A stretch of 64,000 nucleotides of DNA. Source: Bacteroidales bacterium (GTDB lineage: Bacteria; Bacteroidota; Bacteroidia; Bacteroidales; GCA-2748055). The stretch spans positions 1 to 64,000 of the forward strand of contig JACJXF010000002.1 in NCBI GenBank assembly GCA_020636775.1. The letters run 5' to 3'. The position numbers were made by a program, and so were the translations under genes. Every line of letters starts with the position of its first letter. Position 1 is the stretch's first letter. Positions 27,589-36,603 of the stretch are shown here, one piece after another. Under the pieces are notes generated by a model that did no database searches, was not told where the DNA came from, and was given only the letters and a program-made list of their open reading frames with translations.

Positions 27589-28083
27589 ATGAATAAATTT
27601 ACTTTAATTGCACTTTTTCTTTTAATTATATCTTTAAACTTAAATGTTAATGCGATGAATATAAAAGCTGATTCTACTGCAAAATGTTATGCATCCTCAG
27701 AAATCATAATAAACGCATCTAATCAACATGTTTTTGAAATTCTTTCAAACATTAAAAAGTGGCCGGAATGGCAAAGCAGTGTAATAAAAGTTGAGATAGA
27801 TGGAAATGCTGAAGTTGATAAAACGTTTAAATGGAAAGCAGGTGGTTTAAATATAAAATCAAAACTACATACTGTCAATCCAGATTCTGAGATTGGCTGG
27901 ACTGGAAGAATCTGGTGGATAAAAGCAGTTCATAATTGGTATTTAACCGAAGAAGGCGGACAAACAAAAGTAATTGTTAAGGAATCTTTGAAAGGATTAG
28001 GGTCATCAATGATGCGCAAATCACTGGAGGAGGGCATGAAAAAGAATCTTGATGAATTGAAAATTCAGGCTGAAAAGAGCTGA
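27589..28083 (+). CDS. Exported SRPBCC (START/Bet v 1-like) protein
   Basis: A 164-residue protein with a signal peptide (about 1-22) followed by a single SRPBCC domain. Typical landmarks are SSEIIINASNQHVFEILSNIKKWPEWQSSVIKV at the start (polyketide cyclase/dehydrase type), GWTGRIWW in the middle, and an amphipathic last helix (KSLEEGMKKNLDELKI). The fold makes a deep hydrophobic pocket. Export of an SRPBCC protein is less common than cytoplasmic location. It is the last gene of the AT-rich accessory segment. Confidence 0.8.
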   Translation: MNKFTLIALFLLIISLNLNVNAMNIKADSTAKCYASSEIIINASNQHVFEILSNIKKWPEWQSSVIKVEIDGNAEVDKTFKWKAGGLNIKSKLHTVNPDSEIGWTGRIWWIKAVHNWYLTEEGGQTKVIVKESLKGLGSSMMRKSLEEGMKKNLDELKIQAEKS

Positions 28084-28392
28084 CACGGGATTCCAATTCT
28101 TAATTAATATTAATGGAAACAGAATGGTAAAAATTAACTGTAAAATTTATGCAGTTCCATCAATATAAAAATGTAAAAATTTTATTTCCCATAATTCCAT
28201 CCTTAGGCATAAAATACCGTTTTTATTGCGGTTTAAAAACATATAAGCTATGTGCTATTCATTATTTTTAATAATTTTAGGGTTTTGTTTTTATCATTAT
28301 GTAAGCGGATAAAGCTTATTTCTAAGTATAGATTTTTTTAAGATGCAATCCGTTATTACTATCTCAAGGATTCATTCATAAGCAATTAAATT
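28084..28392. other. AT-rich intergenic region, nothing recognised
   Basis: About 310 bp without a coding frame between the SRPBCC gene and the MmcQ-like gene. I see no RNA gene, clear terminator or strong repeat, and no attachment-site duplication of the opposite boundary near 19.85-19.93 kb. It marks the right end of the accessory segment. Confidence 0.5.
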
Positions 28393-28752
28393 GTGAATCA
28401 AGAAGAGATCCGAGATTATTGTTTAAAAAAACAAGGCGTAACCGAGAGTTTGCCTTTCAATGACACAGCCCTTGTCTTTAAGGTTGGAGGAAAAATGTTT
28501 GCCTTATTGGATCTTTCTGAAGACAGCAGGGGAATAACTTTGAAGTGTGACCCCTTTTTGGCAATTGAACTGCGTGAGCATCACCCAGAGATTACTCCGG
28601 CTTGGCACTTTAACAAGAAACACTGGAACACAGTTTTCATGGACGGCAGCCTGAAGAAGGAAATGGTACTATCCCTGATCGATCATTCTTATGAAATCAT
28701 TGTGGAGAGCCTCCCAAAATCAAAGAAGGAAGAACTTAAAAGAAAGAAATAA
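28393..28752 (+). CDS. MmcQ/YjbR family protein
   Basis: A 119-residue protein of the MmcQ/YjbR family (double-wing fold), with the family landmarks GVTESLPFNDTALVFKVGGKMFAL and HPEITPAWHFNKKHWNTV. The family is predicted to bind DNA but the role is not settled. The start is GTG at 28393. The downstream DUF502 gene begins 1 bp after its stop. Confidence 0.9.
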   Translation: MNQEEIRDYCLKKQGVTESLPFNDTALVFKVGGKMFALLDLSEDSRGITLKCDPFLAIELREHHPEITPAWHFNKKHWNTVFMDGSLKKEMVLSLIDHSYEIIVESLPKSKKEELKRKK

Positions 28753-28753
28753 T

Positions 28754-29320
28754 ATGAAAAAGATTATTGGTTATTTTTTCCAGGGATTATTATATGTTGC
28801 TCCCCTGGGCCTTACGTTTTATGCAATATTTTTACTTTTTAACCTGGTAGACGGATTAATACAACGTTATCTGGAGGCATGGATCAAGGTTCATATCCCC
28901 GGTCTGGGAATAGTTATTATCTTTCTGTTCATATCATTCCTTGGCCTGATTGGCGGTACCATCATCGCCTCCCCCATAAAAAGAGCCATTGATAAAGTCC
29001 TTGAAAGAGCCCCTCTGTTCAAACTAATTTATTCTTCGGTTCGGGATCTGTTATCGGCTTTTGTGGGGAAGGAAAAGAAATTCACCCAGCCGGTGCTTGT
29101 TAAAGTAAATACTATTTCAGAACTGGAAAAAGTCGGATTTCTGACGCAGGAAGATCTTAACAGTATTGGCATTAAGGATAAGGTGGCCGTATATTTTCCC
29201 CACTCTTATAATTTTTCGGGGGAGATGTTTATCGTCCCCAGTGAACATGTACGCCCCCTCGATATGGCTCCAACAGATGCCATGAAATTTGTGGTTTCGG
29301 GAGGTGTTGCCTTATCCTGA
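28754..29320 (+). CDS. DUF502 family membrane protein
   Basis: A 188-residue inner-membrane protein of the DUF502 family with two N-terminal membrane helices (about 5-32 and 46-72) and a conserved extramembrane C-terminal domain that begins RAIDKVLERAPLFKLIYSSVRD. Function unknown; the family is widespread in bacteria and plants. I choose the ATG at 28754 because the extension upstream is the MmcQ gene read in another frame. Confidence 0.9.
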   Translation: MKKIIGYFFQGLLYVAPLGLTFYAIFLLFNLVDGLIQRYLEAWIKVHIPGLGIVIIFLFISFLGLIGGTIIASPIKRAIDKVLERAPLFKLIYSSVRDLLSAFVGKEKKFTQPVLVKVNTISELEKVGFLTQEDLNSIGIKDKVAVYFPHSYNFSGEMFIVPSEHVRPLDMAPTDAMKFVVSGGVALS

Positions 29321-29421
29321 AAATAAATATGCTATGTAATTATTATTGTTTTTTGTTTCGTTTAGTTAATGTACTTTTAATCTTTAAAATCCTGCATTAA
29401 TTCCTGAAATTCCAAAATTCA

Positions 29422-30069
29422 ATGAGCCTCAATTCTTTCTTTCAGAAGCTGGTCCCGACAGACCTCAAGTTTTATCCCATGTTTGAAAATATGGCAGAAC
29501 TGATTGTCAAAGCATCTTCCTCACAGCTATTAATATTTGAACACGATGATCCTGTAAAGCAAAAAGACCTTTTCAAACTCATTAAAGAACTTGAAAACAA
29601 AGCTGATGAAGTTGTCCAGACTATCTTCGATGAACTGGATAAATCTTTTGTACCCCCTTTTGATCGTGAGGATATGAATGTACTTACAACTTCACTTGAT
29701 GAAGTAATTAACGGAATTAACGGTGTAGCTCAGAGGGTCAGGCTTTACCGTCCAAAAGAAATCCCTTCCGAATTTAAGGATTTCGCCAAATTGATTTCCA
29801 AAGGTTGCGAGCAGATAAATATTTCTGTTAAGGAACTGCACGACTTAAAAAAGCCTGCAAAAATTCTTAAGGCCTGCAAAAAGATAAATGATCTTGAAAA
29901 AGAAGCCGATGAATTATACCATTCCACCATTTCCACTATTTTTAAGAAAGAAAAAGATGCCATAGAGCTGATTAAGCAAAAGGAAATGCTTGAAAATCTG
30001 GAAAAAACGGCAGATCGTATAAAATCGGTTTCCAATATCCTCAAGATTATTATTCTTAAGATGTCTTAA
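29422..30069 (+). CDS. DUF47 (PhoU-like) phosphate transport accessory protein
   Basis: A 215-residue all-helical protein of the DUF47/PhoU-like family, starting with the family pattern FFQKLVPTDLKFYPMFENMAELI and rich in conserved acidic residues (ELENKADEVV, INDLEKEADELYH) that bind metal clusters in PhoU folds. It lies 9 bp before a PiT transporter. This pairing is widespread, and DUF47 proteins are thought to control the partner transporter. Confidence 0.93.
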   Translation: MSLNSFFQKLVPTDLKFYPMFENMAELIVKASSSQLLIFEHDDPVKQKDLFKLIKELENKADEVVQTIFDELDKSFVPPFDREDMNVLTTSLDEVINGINGVAQRVRLYRPKEIPSEFKDFAKLISKGCEQINISVKELHDLKKPAKILKACKKINDLEKEADELYHSTISTIFKKEKDAIELIKQKEMLENLEKTADRIKSVSNILKIIILKMS

Positions 30070-30078
30070 TCAGCCGGT

Positions 30079-31077
30079 ATGAACACAGTAATTGTAATAA
30101 GTATTATAATCGCCCTATTGTTTAATTTCTTAAATGGGATGAATGATGCGGCAAACTCAATTGCCACAATTGTTTCCACCAAAGTCCTCTCCCCGGTTAT
30201 GGCTGTATTGTGGGCTGCCTTTTTTAATTTTGTGGCGGTTTTTTTCTTTGGTGTCCACATTGCAACTACCATTGGAAAGGACATTGTTGATCCCTCCATC
30301 GTTAATGAATACATTATTCTCGGTTGTCTTCTCGGTTCAATTATATGGGTTTATGCCTGTACCTACCTGGGGATGCCAATAAGCGTTTCCCATGCATTAA
30401 TTGGCGGATTAATGGGCCCGGCGCTGGTTGTGGGAGGAACTTCTGCAATTCTATCCAATGGATTGACCAAGGTGGTTTTATTTATTTTCCTTTCCCCCCT
30501 GATTGGTATAATCCTTTCTTATTTTATAATGCTGTTGACAATGGTGTTTTTTAAAAATACCCATCCGCGTAAAGTAGACAGATTATTCAGGGTATTACAG
30601 CTCTTATCGTCGGCCATCTTTAGTCTGGGTCACGGTTCAAACGACGCCCAGAAAACCATGGGAATCATAACCATCCTTTTATTCAGTACAGGGAAACTGG
30701 GTCCTGAATTTTATGTGCCTAACTGGGTACTTTTCACATGTTACATTACAATGGCTTTGGGAACGCTGGCCGGAGGAAAAAATGTTATCAGAACACTGGG
30801 AAGCGGACTTACAAAACTGAAACCCGTGCAGGGATTCAGTGCTGAAACAGCAGGTGCTATTGCCATAATTGGAAGCACCCTTGGAGGAATTCCTGTCAGC
30901 ACAACACACACTATTACAGGGGCTATCATGGGCGTTGGTCTTACGAAACGGGTTTCTTCAATCCGCTGGGGCATTGCCAGCAATATTATTTATGCCTGGA
31001 TTTTTACAATTCCCGGGACCATGCTGTTGAGCGGCGGGATCTATTATATTATTTCCCTTTTCCTTCACGGGAAATAA
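30079..31077 (+). CDS. Inorganic phosphate transporter, PiT family
   Basis: A 332-residue secondary phosphate carrier. Both PiT signature repeats are present: NGMNDAANSIATIVS near the N terminus and GHGSNDAQKTMG in the second half, with roughly ten membrane helices. PiT carriers take up metal-phosphate complexes with protons or sodium. It is paired with the DUF47 protein upstream and convergent with the LuxE-like gene, 31 bp away. Confidence 0.95.
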   Translation: MNTVIVISIIIALLFNFLNGMNDAANSIATIVSTKVLSPVMAVLWAAFFNFVAVFFFGVHIATTIGKDIVDPSIVNEYIILGCLLGSIIWVYACTYLGMPISVSHALIGGLMGPALVVGGTSAILSNGLTKVVLFIFLSPLIGIILSYFIMLLTMVFFKNTHPRKVDRLFRVLQLLSSAIFSLGHGSNDAQKTMGIITILLFSTGKLGPEFYVPNWVLFTCYITMALGTLAGGKNVIRTLGSGLTKLKPVQGFSAETAGAIAIIGSTLGGIPVSTTHTITGAIMGVGLTKRVSSIRWGIASNIIYAWIFTIPGTMLLSGGIYYIISLFLHGK

Positions 31078-31108
31078 GGAAAGGAAGCGAGCCCGGACAA
31101 TCTGTGTG

Positions 31109-32089
31109 CTATTCGACCATTAAATTACATCCCCTGATATCGGAATTATCTGTCCGGCCAAGTACCTCAAAACTTCCGTCATGTCTCATTCTGCCCATAT
31201 CCGAAGCGGCGATAAATGAGCAGGAGTAAAAATTTGCCAGATCAATAATATTGATGTTCCCGGTATTTCCGTCTGTTACCATTTGAAAAGGATCATAGCT
31301 GTCTCTGATCATCACCTTCATCCAGGGTACGCAACGGTAAATGCCATCGCCGCTGGAATATGCCTGCGACAATAATTCGGTCATGCCGTATTCAGAATGG
31401 ATATCTTTTACATGAAACCTTTCTTTCAGGAAATTATGAAGATCCTCCCTTACCATCTCTTTCCTTCGGCCTTTCATGCCGCCGGTTTCCATAATGATTA
31501 TTCCATCCAGATCCACGTCAAACTTTTCTGCAAGCTCAATTAACGCAAAGCTAACACCCAGGAGAAGGGTCTTTTGTCCTTTTTTCTTTAGCTCCTTTAA
31601 AACCGAAAGAAGTTTATCGTGATCACTCAGGTAAAAACCGCTTTCAGCATGTTCTGACGCTGATATCAGCTTTTCCGCCATATAAACCAGGGATGAGCCG
31701 GAACGCTCAAGGTAGGAAGGAAGCAGAGCAAGTATGCAGATATCCGCAGGATCACCGTAAAACTTTTTAAATCCCTTTAGAAAACTCTCTTCATAAATCC
31801 CTTTGTCAGCAACAAAATGCCTGGCCGGGACACTACCGGTAGTTGTGCTGGATTCAAAAATGATTTCGGGTTTTTTGCCTGCGGCAATTATTTCACGGGA
31901 TTTGAAAAGCTCAACCGGAATAAATGGAATATCTTGGTAATTAGTGATTTTGGAGGGATCAATATTCAGGTGAGAAATAAATTCTTTATAAACCGCGACA
32001 TTTTCAGACTGGTAATGGAAGATATCCAAAGCCAGTTTTTGAAATTGCAACTCGTTTTGAATAGAGAATATATCCCTGATGAAATTCAT
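31109..32089 (-). CDS. LuxE/PaaK-like acyl-protein synthetase family protein
   Basis: A 326-residue member of the LuxE acyl-protein synthetase family within the adenylate-forming (ANL) superfamily. The phosphate-binding loop is ESSTTTGSVPARHF, and the region SEYGMTELLSQAYS matches the adenine-pocket motif (YGMTE). It lacks the small C-terminal domain of full ANL ligases, as expected for LuxE. LuxE in luminous bacteria works with LuxC/LuxD, but no such genes are here, so the role is not bioluminescence; transfer of an activated acyl group to an unknown acceptor is inferred. It is downstream of pgk, separated by a terminator. Confidence 0.82.
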   Translation of the reverse strand: MNFIRDIFSIQNELQFQKLALDIFHYQSENVAVYKEFISHLNIDPSKITNYQDIPFIPVELFKSREIIAAGKKPEIIFESSTTTGSVPARHFVADKGIYEESFLKGFKKFYGDPADICILALLPSYLERSGSSLVYMAEKLISASEHAESGFYLSDHDKLLSVLKELKKKGQKTLLLGVSFALIELAEKFDVDLDGIIIMETGGMKGRRKEMVREDLHNFLKERFHVKDIHSEYGMTELLSQAYSSGDGIYRCVPWMKVMIRDSYDPFQMVTDGNTGNINIIDLANFYSCSFIAASDMGRMRHDGSFEVLGRTDNSDIRGCNLMVE

Positions 32090-32113
32090 GATCCTGCCTT
32101 CCCTTAGAATGAA

Positions 32114-32154
32114 AAACCTCTGTGTAATCTGATATTTTTATTACACAGAGGTTT
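32114..32154 (-). terminator. Strong hairpin terminator after pgk
   Basis: A perfect 15-bp stem (32114-32128 paired with 32140-32154, arm AAACCTCTGTGTAAT) with an 11-nt loop. On the minus strand the stem ends in a run of T (GGTTTTTC), so it fits as a rho-independent terminator for pgk, 20 bp after its stop. Confidence 0.85.
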
Positions 32155-32174
32155 ATACAGCACAAAATTTATTT

Positions 32175-33434
32175 TTATCCCCTGATTGCCTTGATTCCGG
32201 GGAGTTCTTTACCTTCTATGTATTCGAGCATGGCTCCACCTCCGGTTGAAACATAACTTACTTTTTCTGCAAGTCCGAATTTGTTTACGGCTGCAACAGA
32301 ATCGCCTCCTCCAACAAGACTATAGGCTCCTTTGGCCGTTACGCGGGTTATTGCTTCAGCTACAGAGACAGTCCCTTTCTGGAAATTTTTCATTTCAAAC
32401 ACACCCATCGGGCCATTCCACAGTAGGGTTTTTGAACCCTCAATAACATCGCTGAGGAGTTTTATCGTCTTTGGACCTATATCAAGACCCATCATTCCGG
32501 CTTCTCCTTTATCGATATCAGCAATTTTTGTATTGGCCTCATTATCGAACTTGTCCGCCAGAATCTGATCGATCGGGAGAATCAGCTTTACTCCTTTAGC
32601 TTCAGCCTTTTTTATCAGCTCCAGAGCCAGATCCAGTTTATCTTCCTCGCACAGGGAGTTACCAATTATACCGCCTTTGGCTTTAATGAAAGTATAGGTC
32701 ATACCACCTCCGATAATCAGATTGTCGACCTTATCCAGCAGGTTTTCAATTACCAGAATCTTATCGGATACTTTGGCTCCGCCCATTATGGCTGTGAAAG
32801 GTTTTTCGGGAGAATGAAGAACCTTATCCATGGCATGAAGTTCTTTACCAATCAGGTAGCCAAACATACTGTTACCGGGGAAATGAGCAGCAATTAATGC
32901 TGTGGAAGCATGAGCCCTGTGGGCAGTACCAAAAGCATCGTTGACGTAACAATCGGCCAGCTTCGACAGATTCTTCACGAATTCTTTCTGACTTTCTTTT
33001 ACACTTGCCTTACCGGCTTTTTTTTCTTCTTCCGTAGCATCTTTTCCCAGGTGGTAGGGTTTGCCTTCTTCCTCTTCGTAGAAACGAAGATTCTCCAGCA
33101 ACATTACTTCTCCGGCTTTGAGTCCGGCTGCCATTGACTCCACCTTGTCACCAACACAGTCACCTGCAAATTTCACGGGTTTTCCCAGAGCTTTTTCAAC
33201 GGCAGGAACAACATGCTTTAAGGAATATTTTTCTACTACTTTCCCATCGGGTCGGCCCAGGTGAGACATAAGGATGGCTGAACCGCCATCGCTGAGAATT
33301 TTATTAATGGTAGGGAGTGCCGCCCTGATGCGGTTATCATCAGTTACTTCAAAACTACTGTTGAGGGGAACATTAAAATCCACCCTTACAATAGCTTTTT
33401 TTCCTGAAAAATTGAAATTGTCAACAGTCAACAT
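32175..33434 (-). CDS. pgk: Phosphoglycerate kinase
   Basis: Pgk transfers phosphate from 1,3-bisphosphoglycerate to ADP in glycolysis. The 419-residue protein has the N-terminal substrate-binding motif [17 protein letters not shown], the GGAKVSDKI segment at the hinge, and the nucleotide-binding C-terminal half ending GGGDSVAA and [18 protein letters not shown]. It is full length. A TACCTTTG -7 box lies 47 bp upstream and a strong terminator lies downstream, so it is probably transcribed alone. Confidence 0.98.
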   Translation of the reverse strand: MLTVDNFNFSGKKAIVRVDFNVPLNSSFEVTDDNRIRAALPTINKILSDGGSAILMSHLGRPDGKVVEKYSLKHVVPAVEKALGKPVKFAGDCVGDKVESMAAGLKAGEVMLLENLRFYEEEEGKPYHLGKDATEEEKKAGKASVKESQKEFVKNLSKLADCYVNDAFGTAHRAHASTALIAAHFPGNSMFGYLIGKELHAMDKVLHSPEKPFTAIMGGAKVSDKILVIENLLDKVDNLIIGGGMTYTFIKAKGGIIGNSLCEEDKLDLALELIKKAEAKGVKLILPIDQILADKFDNEANTKIADIDKGEAGMMGLDIGPKTIKLLSDVIEGSKTLLWNGPMGVFEMKNFQKGTVSVAEAITRVTAKGAYSLVGGGDSVAAVNKFGLAEKVSYVSTGGGAMLEYIEGKELPGIKAIRG

Positions 33435-33480
33435 AATTTTGTGCTTTTAGGTTATTTTTGTGTTCTTTCGAAAACATCCT

Positions 33481-33488
33481 CAAAGGTA
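33481..33488 (-). promoter_or_regulatory. -7 box TACCTTTG for pgk
   Basis: Read on the minus strand the octamer is TACCTTTG, matching TAnnTTTG, in the short pgk-holB divergent region. Two TATATTTG boxes on the plus strand (33502-33509 and 33543-33550) may serve holB; the second is only 4 bp from the holB ATG, so the first is the better candidate. Confidence 0.5.
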
Positions 33489-33554
33489 AAAAAAGTATTT
33501 TTATATTTGGATTTACTGCCAGTCATTTGGCATGAATTCCTTTATATTTGCAGA

Positions 33555-34685
33555 ATGCGTTTTCAAGAGATTCCCGGCCAGAAAGAAATTAAAGAAAGTC
33601 TTATCCGTACAGCAAAGGAAGGAAGGATCAGTCACGCCCAGTTATTTTACGGACCCGAAGGCTCAGGCAAGCTGGCTCTGGCCATTGCATATGCACAATA
33701 CATTTCCTGCACCGGCAGGCTGGAGGAAGACTCCTGCGGGACCTGTCCCTCCTGCGTAAAATATGCCAAACTGGTGCATCCCGACCTGCATTTTGTTTTC
33801 CCTGCCACGGCTGCTTCTTCAACTAAATCGGATGAGACACCTGTTGAAAAAGCTTTGGAGAGATGGAGAGAAATGATCATTGAGAATCCCTATTTTGATC
33901 AGTACCAGTGGTATGATAAAATCGGAATAGAAAATAAGCAGGGTCTCATTGGGGTTAAGGAAAGTGTGGATATAATCCGGAAACTGAACCTCAAATCATT
34001 TGAATCGGATTTCAAGATACTGATTATGTGGTTGCCCGAAAGGATGAATGCAACCGCTGCGAACAAGCTGCTGAAGATGGTTGAGGAGCCTCCCCCGGGA
34101 ACCGTTTTTCTGCTGGTTTCAGAAGTTCCCGGTGAAGTATTGCCAACGATTCTTTCCAGAGCACAAATGATCAAGATACCAAGACTTGAAGATGAAGATA
34201 TCCGCAAGTCATTAAAAGAGAGGGTAGAGGTATCAGACGAAGCTGTTGAAGATGCCGTAAACATGGCCGACGGGAATTTCAACAAGGCATTCAGCGCGCT
34301 CAGGGAGGAAGGCTTCAACCGCGAAAATTTCGATCAGTTTGTCAGCTTTATGAGAATATGTTTTGCCTACAGTATGGTTGATCTTACCGAATGGGTCGAT
34401 GAAATGGCCAAATCAGGCAGGGAAAAGCAGAAAATGTTTCTTTCGTACGGACTCAGGATTATTCGCGAGAATTTTCTGGTGAATACAGGTCATTCGGGCA
34501 TTTCCCATATGACGAAGTATGAGAGGGACTGGTCTCTGAAATTTTCAAAATTTGTGAACGGGAAAAATGTCTACGATATTTATGAAGAGCTCAACCTGGC
34601 TTACAATCATATTTCAGCGAATGCCAATGCAAAAATTGTGCTGCTCGATGCCGGCTTAAAAATAGGCAGGATGCTGAAAAGGTAA
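33555..34685 (+). CDS. holB: DNA polymerase III clamp-loader subunit delta'
   Basis: A 376-residue AAA+ clamp-loader subunit. It has a P-loop (GPEGSGKLA, 33-41), a four-cysteine zinc site (Cys..CGTCPSC), and the sensor segment VEEPPPGTVFLLVSE followed by ILSRAQ, as in delta'/DnaX-type proteins. Delta' subunits often have altered Walker motifs; here GSGKL keeps the lysine but has Leu in place of Ser/Thr, consistent with a non-hydrolysing subunit. The frame opens at 33441, but the ATG at 33555 (MRFQEIPGQKEIKESL) is the family start. Confidence 0.93.
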   Translation: MRFQEIPGQKEIKESLIRTAKEGRISHAQLFYGPEGSGKLALAIAYAQYISCTGRLEEDSCGTCPSCVKYAKLVHPDLHFVFPATAASSTKSDETPVEKALERWREMIIENPYFDQYQWYDKIGIENKQGLIGVKESVDIIRKLNLKSFESDFKILIMWLPERMNATAANKLLKMVEEPPPGTVFLLVSEVPGEVLPTILSRAQMIKIPRLEDEDIRKSLKERVEVSDEAVEDAVNMADGNFNKAFSALREEGFNRENFDQFVSFMRICFAYSMVDLTEWVDEMAKSGREKQKMFLSYGLRIIRENFLVNTGHSGISHMTKYERDWSLKFSKFVNGKNVYDIYEELNLAYNHISANANAKIVLLDAGLKIGRMLKR

Positions 34686-34754
34686 TTTATTGTGACGGTA
34701 ATCCTCCACAAATCCCTTCAGAGAGAATACGAAATGCTTTATTTGGATTATAAA

Positions 34755-34815
34755 ATTTAAGCGCTGTCCCGCTTCGCGGAAACGCTAAGACGCAATTGGG
34801 AAACGCAATTGATTT
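34755..34815 (+). repeat. Structured repeat element, solo copy (C)
   Basis: The element runs ATTTAAGCGCTGTCC, then a CCGC-TTC-GCGG mini-hairpin, then AACGCTAAGACGCAATT, followed by a partial second AACGCAATTG. It matches the element at 37680-37722 in the same orientation (ACGCTAA-ACGCAATT, 15 of 16 bases) and, inverted, the one at 38217-38261. It lies in the holB-PSP1 intergenic region. Confidence 0.75.
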
Positions 34816-34877
34816 TTAATAAATCTTATTCAAGAATCCAACAATATTTCCAACTAAGCATATATAATATTTTTTCT

Positions 34878-34885
34878 TACTTTTG
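34878..34885 (+). promoter_or_regulatory. -7 box TACTTTTG for the PSP1-gldH operon
   Basis: TACTTTTG matches TAnnTTTG, 37 bp before the PSP1 ATG. A TTAACC/GGTTAA inverted repeat lies between box and start, in the presumed leader. Confidence 0.45.
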
Positions 34886-34922
34886 TCTTTAACCTCAAGG
34901 GGTTAAATTAATACTTTAGATA

Positions 34923-36062
34923 ATGATTCACAGAGGTTGTTGTAAGGGAGGCTGCACGGAGAACCTTAATGACAATCAGGATAAGATATCAAACTATTTC
35001 AGTGGTTGTGCCAAGCTTGATGATTTTGACTGGTTACGGGATTTACCACCCAGTATCAATCAATTTGATGCAGTGGAAATCCGGTTTAAGAATACACGAA
35101 AAGCCTTTTACAGAAATACAAATGATTTGCGGTTAAAACGCGGGGACATGGTTGCTGTTGAAGCTTCCCCGGGTCACGATATAGGCGTGGTTTCCCTGAC
35201 CGGGGATATTGTTGCCCGCCAGATGATTAAATATGGTCTTAATCCGCATGCCGACGATTTGCGGAAAGTATACCGGAAGGCCAAGCAGGCTGACATTGAC
35301 AAGTGGAAGGAAGCCATCGAGCTGGAAACCAAAACCATGCTCAGGTCTCGAAAAATCTCGGAAGACCTGAAACTGAACATGAAGATTGGTGATGTGGAAT
35401 TTCAGGGAGATAAAACAAAAGCAATCTTTTATTATATAGCCGACGAAAGGGTTGATTTCCGGGAGCTTATTAAACTGATGGCCGATGAATTCCGGATCCG
35501 GATCGAAATGCGCCAGATTGGAGCAAGGCAGGAAGCCGGAAGGATTGGAGGAATTGGTTCCTGCGGACGTGAACTCTGCTGTTCCTCATGGATTACAAAT
35601 TTTGTTTCTGTAACCACAGCTGCCGCACGATACCAGGAAGTTTCACTGAATCCTCAGAAACTCGCAGGGCAATGTGGAAAACTCAAATGCTGCCTGAATT
35701 ATGAGGTCAGCTCTTACCTCGATGCACAAAAGGATTTTCCGGCAAAGGATGTTAACCTTAAAACCCGTGAGGGTGAGGCTTATTACATGAAAAGCGATAT
35801 TCACAGGGGGATTTACTGGTATGCTCTAAACAGGGAAACGGGTTCAAGCATTATTCCTGTGCCTGTTGAAAGGGTTACTGAAATTATTGAAATCAACAAA
35901 AAGGGTGAAGTACCGGAAAACCTTGTTCTGGCAAGCGAAACAGTAAGTGTTGATATATCCTATCAAAATGATGTTGGTCAGGACAGCCTTACCCGGTTCG
36001 ATGAAAAGAAAAGTCAGCACAGAAGAAAGAAAAAAAGGAAAAACCGGAATCCCAGAAATTGA
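34923..36062 (+). CDS. PSP1 domain protein (RicT/YaaT-like)
   Basis: A 379-residue PSP1-domain protein. The PSP1 core spans about residues 40-290 and has the family's Cys-rich signature CGRELCCSSW followed by QKLAGQCGKLKCCLNYE. In Bacillus the homologue RicT/YaaT forms an Fe-S-containing complex affecting RNA processing and phosphorelay; the role in Bacteroidota is not known to me. The C-terminal tail is very basic (KKSQHRRKKKRKNRNPRN). It is followed after 1 bp by gldH, a pairing that suggests co-expression. Confidence 0.9.
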   Translation: MIHRGCCKGGCTENLNDNQDKISNYFSGCAKLDDFDWLRDLPPSINQFDAVEIRFKNTRKAFYRNTNDLRLKRGDMVAVEASPGHDIGVVSLTGDIVARQMIKYGLNPHADDLRKVYRKAKQADIDKWKEAIELETKTMLRSRKISEDLKLNMKIGDVEFQGDKTKAIFYYIADERVDFRELIKLMADEFRIRIEMRQIGARQEAGRIGGIGSCGRELCCSSWITNFVSVTTAAARYQEVSLNPQKLAGQCGKLKCCLNYEVSSYLDAQKDFPAKDVNLKTREGEAYYMKSDIHRGIYWYALNRETGSSIIPVPVERVTEIIEINKKGEVPENLVLASETVSVDISYQNDVGQDSLTRFDEKKSQHRRKKKRKNRNPRN

Positions 36063-36063
36063 T

Positions 36064-36531
36064 ATGAAAACAACTTTCGCCCTTTTGTTTATTTTTTTAT
36101 TCCTGTCATCATGCGACCCCAACAGGGTCTATGATGAATATCAAAAGACTGAAAACGGAATGTGGAAATGGTCTGATAAAAAGACTTTCAATGTGGAGAT
36201 GAAGGATAGCATTTCCCTTTTTAACATTGATATTAATATCAGACACACCACTAATTACCCCAAGAGCAATCTCTTTATTTTTGTTACTACCACTGCCCCC
36301 ACAGGGGCTTCACGCCGTGATACGGTAGAAATAATAATTGCCGATGAACATGGCAAATGGGAAGGGAACGGATTTGGGGATATTAAACTGGTATCCAGGG
36401 TTTTCAGAAAGGCGGTACGCTTTGTTAATACGGGCAACTATAAGTTTGAAATTGAACAGGGGATGAGAATGCCGGAAATTCCGGTAACTGATGTCGGACT
36501 GCGGGTTGAGGAATTCGTCGACATACGGTAA
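36064..36531 (+). CDS. gldH: Gliding motility lipoprotein GldH
   Basis: A 155-residue lipoprotein with a short signal peptide and lipobox ending at Cys17 (FLSSC). The mature part (CDPNRVYDEYQ onward, with WKWSDKKTF and GLRVEEFVD at the end) matches GldH, a lipoprotein required for gliding and for the T9SS in Flavobacterium and also found in non-gliding Bacteroidota. The start is the ATG at 36064; the longer frame overlaps the PSP1 gene and would have no signal peptide. It accompanies sprE and porX found 4-8 kb downstream. Confidence 0.88.
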   Translation: MKTTFALLFIFLFLSSCDPNRVYDEYQKTENGMWKWSDKKTFNVEMKDSISLFNIDINIRHTTNYPKSNLFIFVTTTAPTGASRRDTVEIIIADEHGKWEGNGFGDIKLVSRVFRKAVRFVNTGNYKFEIEQGMRMPEIPVTDVGLRVEEFVDIR

Positions 36532-36603
36532 CATCTATTATTTTCGAGGGCTGGGATTTAAAATGCCTTATCCGAAAAATACTTAATAATAAAACAATTT
36601 ACT

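Noticed and set aside
19846..28392. Integrative element with attachment sites bounding the accessory segment
   Set aside because: No integrase, transposase, tRNA gene or matching direct repeat was found at the two boundaries; only composition and gene content suggest transfer.
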